NCBI RefSeq assembly: GCF_000934465.1
Contig: NZ_JXWY01000031.1
Location: forward strand, 1-64,000
Reading direction: 5' to 3'
DNA from: Staphylococcus microti
Lineage (GTDB): Bacteria; Bacillota; Bacilli; Staphylococcales; Staphylococcaceae
DNA length: 64,000 nt
Shown one piece after another: positions 61,677 through 64,000 of the stretch. The notes under the pieces are model-generated. The model was not told the DNA's origin. It did no database searches and saw only the letters and a list, made by a program, of their open reading frames with translations. Position 1 is the first letter of the stretch; each line of letters begins with the position of its first letter. The translations under genes were made by a program, and so were the position numbers.

Positions 61677-62753
61677 TTAATACGAAATTAAACCGATATT
61701 TTCACGACCTAAATAATCAATTGTTAAGCCTTCATTGTAAAGATCACGATCTAATATCGTTGAAGCAATTGTAATAATCGCATCAATGTTCGGTGTTGGG
61801 ACACCAATTTCACGTCCTAGACTAGACCATAGCACTAAACCGTACGCAATATCTTCTGTTAAATAACGATTATTCACTTTATGCGGCCCCGGAATTTGTG
61901 AAAATACAGGACTATGGTTAAAAATTTTGTTCAATGGCTCATCTTCCATTTCACGTTCTAAATAGCCACGCTCAATACGCGCTTCTTTGGCCGTTTCAAG
62001 TTCAAAGCCAAGTTTACGCCCTAACGATAAACGTTCTTGTTCAACTGCATGTAACAGACGTACTGTATGTTTTGTGATCCCCTCTTTATACAGCGCAAAA
62101 TGATCGCTGTAATCGATACGTCCTACGTTCAATAACACTGGCCCCGGATGTACTTCAGGGTTCCCATTTTCAAGGTTTGTTCGCCATAGTGATTCTTCTT
62201 TCACAATATATGGATACAATTGTTCAACTTTGTTAAATGCATCGACTAAATCTTTCGGATCGAATGTTGAGAAATACACTTTGCGTACTTTTAATGATAA
62301 ATCAACTCTTGCTGATTCAAAGTCAACACGTGTCCCGTACGTTAGCGTATTCGCTTCTGCAAAAACAGGACGTGTATCAAGCTGATATTCATTCAATACT
62401 TTAATAAAACGTGCTGAACCCATCGCAGCTGCCATATTAAAGAAGACAATTTGATCTTCTTTTAAATGATGTGCCATTAATTCAGCATAATATTCAATAA
62501 ATGATGATGGAATAACCAGCATGACTACTTCCGCACCATCTAGCACGTATTCCATATTGTCACTAATCGCAGTGAACTCTACAAAGCTTTCTTTCCCTTC
62601 ATTGTTATAATGAAAGCCGCCTTGCGCGAGTGCTTTATCAAACTTATTAATCGACTGATTACGACAATACAATTTAACGTCATGTCCTTGATCTACCATA
62701 TCAATCGCTGCTGTCACAGCGCCGTTCCCTGAACCTACAACTGCTATTTTCAT
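61677..62753 (-). CDS. NAD/NADP octopine/nopaline dehydrogenase-family protein
   Basis: 358 aa. The N-terminal Rossmann domain starts VVGSGNGAVTAAIDM (about 5-19). The C-terminal opine dehydrogenase domain has NPEVHPGPVLLNVGRID, with the conserved histidine, and RYLTEDIAYGLVLWSSLG. This family couples an amino acid to a keto acid by reductive condensation. It is not CntM: it lacks the cnt neighbours. Product unknown. Confidence 0.85.
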   Translation of the reverse strand: MKIAVVGSGNGAVTAAIDMVDQGHDVKLYCRNQSINKFDKALAQGGFHYNNEGKESFVEFTAISDNMEYVLDGAEVVMLVIPSSFIEYYAELMAHHLKEDQIVFFNMAAAMGSARFIKVLNEYQLDTRPVFAEANTLTYGTRVDFESARVDLSLKVRKVYFSTFDPKDLVDAFNKVEQLYPYIVKEESLWRTNLENGNPEVHPGPVLLNVGRIDYSDHFALYKEGITKHTVRLLHAVEQERLSLGRKLGFELETAKEARIERGYLEREMEDEPLNKIFNHSPVFSQIPGPHKVNNRYLTEDIAYGLVLWSSLGREIGVPTPNIDAIITIASTILDRDLYNEGLTIDYLGRENIGLISY

Positions 62754-62802
62754 ATATACCCTTCTTTCTCTTTATAAAGTCATCTCATGCGCTATCAAGG
62801 GA

Positions 62803-63017
62803 GCGGGACAGAAAGCTCATTTTTACAAAAAGCTTTCGTCGTCCCGCCCCGGCAAGGGTGACTAGAAGTTTTACAGTAGCTGATTGCTATGTGACTACAC
62901 TTTTCAAGTTTGTCACATAGCTAATCAGCCTTGTAGGGGCACTACAACGAAACTAAGGTTTCTGTAGTGCTCCCAAATTTGTTTAAAACGTATTTTCACT
63001 TCAGACACCTACTGCCA
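62803..63017 (+). repeat. dispersed intergenic repeat, copy C
   Basis: It begins with a perfect GCGGGAC/GTCCCGC hairpin (62803-62847), lacks the ~170-bp middle block of A and B, and then has the core. The core forms a long stem (GCTGATTGCTATGTGAC with its near complement) and a second one (GCACTACA with TGTAGTGC). It fills the gap before the DUF4870 gene. Confidence 0.8.
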
Positions 63018-63228
63018 ACTAGTGCTTTTCCCTAATTATTTGGAATGATTTTTCTTATGTGCCACCCCCGTACCAAATTGTACTATAAAATGGAATGCTT
63101 TTATCGTGTTATATAGTTGTTTATTACCCTATTTAGTGATAGATATATCATATATTTCACTTTCTTATCATTCTTCTGTAAACTATAGGGGAAGATAATC
63201 AAAACACATCGCACAAGGAGGTGTCAAT

Positions 63229-63594
63229 ATGGACACATCAAATCCAACATCACAACCTGTCTATCCACTCCAACCATCAGATGATGAACGTCTTATGGCC
63301 GTACTTATTTATGTCACAGGCTTGTTCACAACATTTATCGGTCCACTCATTATTTGGTTACTTAAGCGGGATGATTCGCGTTTCGTGGATATAGCCGGTA
63401 AAAACTACATTAATTTCATCTTATCTTATATGATATGGAGTGCAATCGGACTTGTCACATTACTATTACTCATTGGTTTTGTCATCTTACCAGTTCTCAC
63501 ACTTTTATCTTTTATTTTCCATATCGTAGCAATTGTTAAAGCGTACAAAGGAGAAGACTATTTAATCCCATTGTCTATTCGCTTTTTCTCATAA
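63229..63594 (+). CDS. DUF4870 membrane protein
   Basis: 121 aa. Start DERLMAVLIYVTGLFTTFIGPLIIWL, then SRFVDIAGKNYINFILSYMI and HIVAIVKAYKGEDYLIPLSIRFF match DUF4870 (Tic20-like) proteins with three membrane segments. Strong AAGGAGGTG ribosome binding site. Function unknown. Confidence 0.9.
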   Translation: MDTSNPTSQPVYPLQPSDDERLMAVLIYVTGLFTTFIGPLIIWLLKRDDSRFVDIAGKNYINFILSYMIWSAIGLVTLLLLIGFVILPVLTLLSFIFHIVAIVKAYKGEDYLIPLSIRFFS

Positions 63595-63610
63595 TTTCAT
63601 CAAAACATGC

Positions 63611-63652
63611 ATACAATAGCGGCATTATTTGTGACCGTTATTGTATTTTTTG
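63611..63652 (+). terminator. terminator of the DUF4870 gene
   Basis: ATACAATAGCGG (63611-63622) pairs with CCGTTATTGTAT (63635-63646), one mismatch, followed by TTTTTTGTG. Confidence 0.8.
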
Positions 63653-63796
63653 TGTTTTATGGCGAGATGACAGTCTATCGACCAAATTTGTTTTGGCTTT
63701 ACGATCCTCAACCGCATCTTACATATGATATACGCTTCATGCCTTGTATTCTGATGTGTCGTTTTCTATACTTAAAGGGAAAGGTGGGATTATACG

Positions 63797-64000
63797 ATGA
63801 AAAAAGTATTTGTAGCAGGCCCTATTCCAGAAGCAGGCCTTGAATTATTAGAAGCACACTTTGAAGTAGAAGTGTATGACGGTAAAGGCATCATTGACAA
63901 AGAAACATTGAAACAAGGGGTATCTGATGCATTCGGACTTGTAAGCTTACTATCAACAGAAGTAGATAAAGAAGTGATTGATAGTGCGAACAACCTTGAG
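63797..64000 (+). CDS. D-isomer-specific 2-hydroxyacid dehydrogenase, 5' part
   Basis: The first 68 codons, cut by the window end. It reads MKKVFVAGPIPEAGLELLEA… to …VDKEVIDSANNLE, the N-terminal catalytic-domain half of D-2-hydroxyacid dehydrogenases (glycerate/formate/phosphoglycerate type). The NAD-binding domain lies outside the window, so substrate cannot be judged. Confidence 0.88.
   Translation, partial: MKKVFVAGPIPEAGLELLEAHFEVEVYDGKGIIDKETLKQGVSDAFGLVSLLSTEVDKEVIDSANNLE

Noticed and set aside
61677-62753. Staphylopine dehydrogenase CntM
   Set aside because: The fold is shared, but there are no cntK, cntL or cntA-F genes nearby.
63607-63843. 78-aa plus-strand ORF
   Set aside because: It starts within the DUF4870 terminator and overlaps the 2-hydroxyacid dehydrogenase start in another frame.

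Overview
The window is chromosomal DNA of a Staphylococcus that is not S. aureus. Gene order and protein sequences are staphylococcal throughout: the S10-spc-alpha ribosomal block, pbuG, topB, femX/fmhB, the molybdenum cofactor cluster, sarR and FhuD2-like lipoproteins. Many proteins differ from the S. aureus versions I remember, and a sialic acid locus sits beside bioY with a GntR-type regulator. This suggests an animal-associated species such as the S. intermedius/hyicus groups. The species assignment is inference. No rRNA, tRNA, insertion sequence or CRISPR array was seen.

Layout. 1-0.94 kb: an AT-rich, probably accessory stretch with tandem and direct repeats, ending at the rpsI terminator. 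0.94-5.3 kb (minus strand): rplM-rpsI, truA and the energizing module of an ECF vitamin transporter (ecfA1, ecfA2, ecfT). 5.6-19.8 kb (minus): one ribosomal superoperon from rpsJ to rplQ, including secY, adk, infA, rpmJ and rpoA, read from a promoter near 19.8 kb. 20-34.6 kb: housekeeping and transport genes, namely pbuG under an apparent PurR operator, topB, two acetyltransferase or membrane genes, an AEC transporter, an aminotransferase, an RND pump, femX, a VOC protein and a MarR regulator. 34.6-44.2 kb: complete molybdenum cofactor synthesis (moaA, mobA, moaD, moaE, mobB, moeA, moaC, moaB, moeB), the molybdate ABC importer (modABC) and fdhD, which together support formate dehydrogenase and nitrate reductase.

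44.2-49.0 kb: an apparent redox or electrophile-response locus. It holds an Old Yellow Enzyme, an SDR, an alpha/beta hydrolase, an Rrf2 repressor and an EthD-like protein. The three promoters share one inverted-repeat operator at nearly the same distance from the start codon. This is the best candidate in the window for a little-described system. 49.2-55.1 kb: an acetyltransferase, bioY with a BirA-like operator, and a sialic acid module (ROK kinase, GntR regulator, nanA, nanT) with two perfect cre sites and a palindromic GntR-type operator.

55.1-57.1 kb: two tandem, very similar FhuD2-like siderophore-binding lipoproteins, of which only the upstream copy has a visible Fur box. 57.2-64 kb: a DUF454 protein, an acyl-CoA dehydrogenase-like flavoprotein, sarR, a DoxX-like protein, an LLM flavin oxidoreductase, an opine dehydrogenase-family gene pair, a DUF4870 protein and the 5' end of a D-2-hydroxyacid dehydrogenase. 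A dispersed, hairpin-rich intergenic repeat occurs three times (24.2, 47.8 and 62.8 kb).
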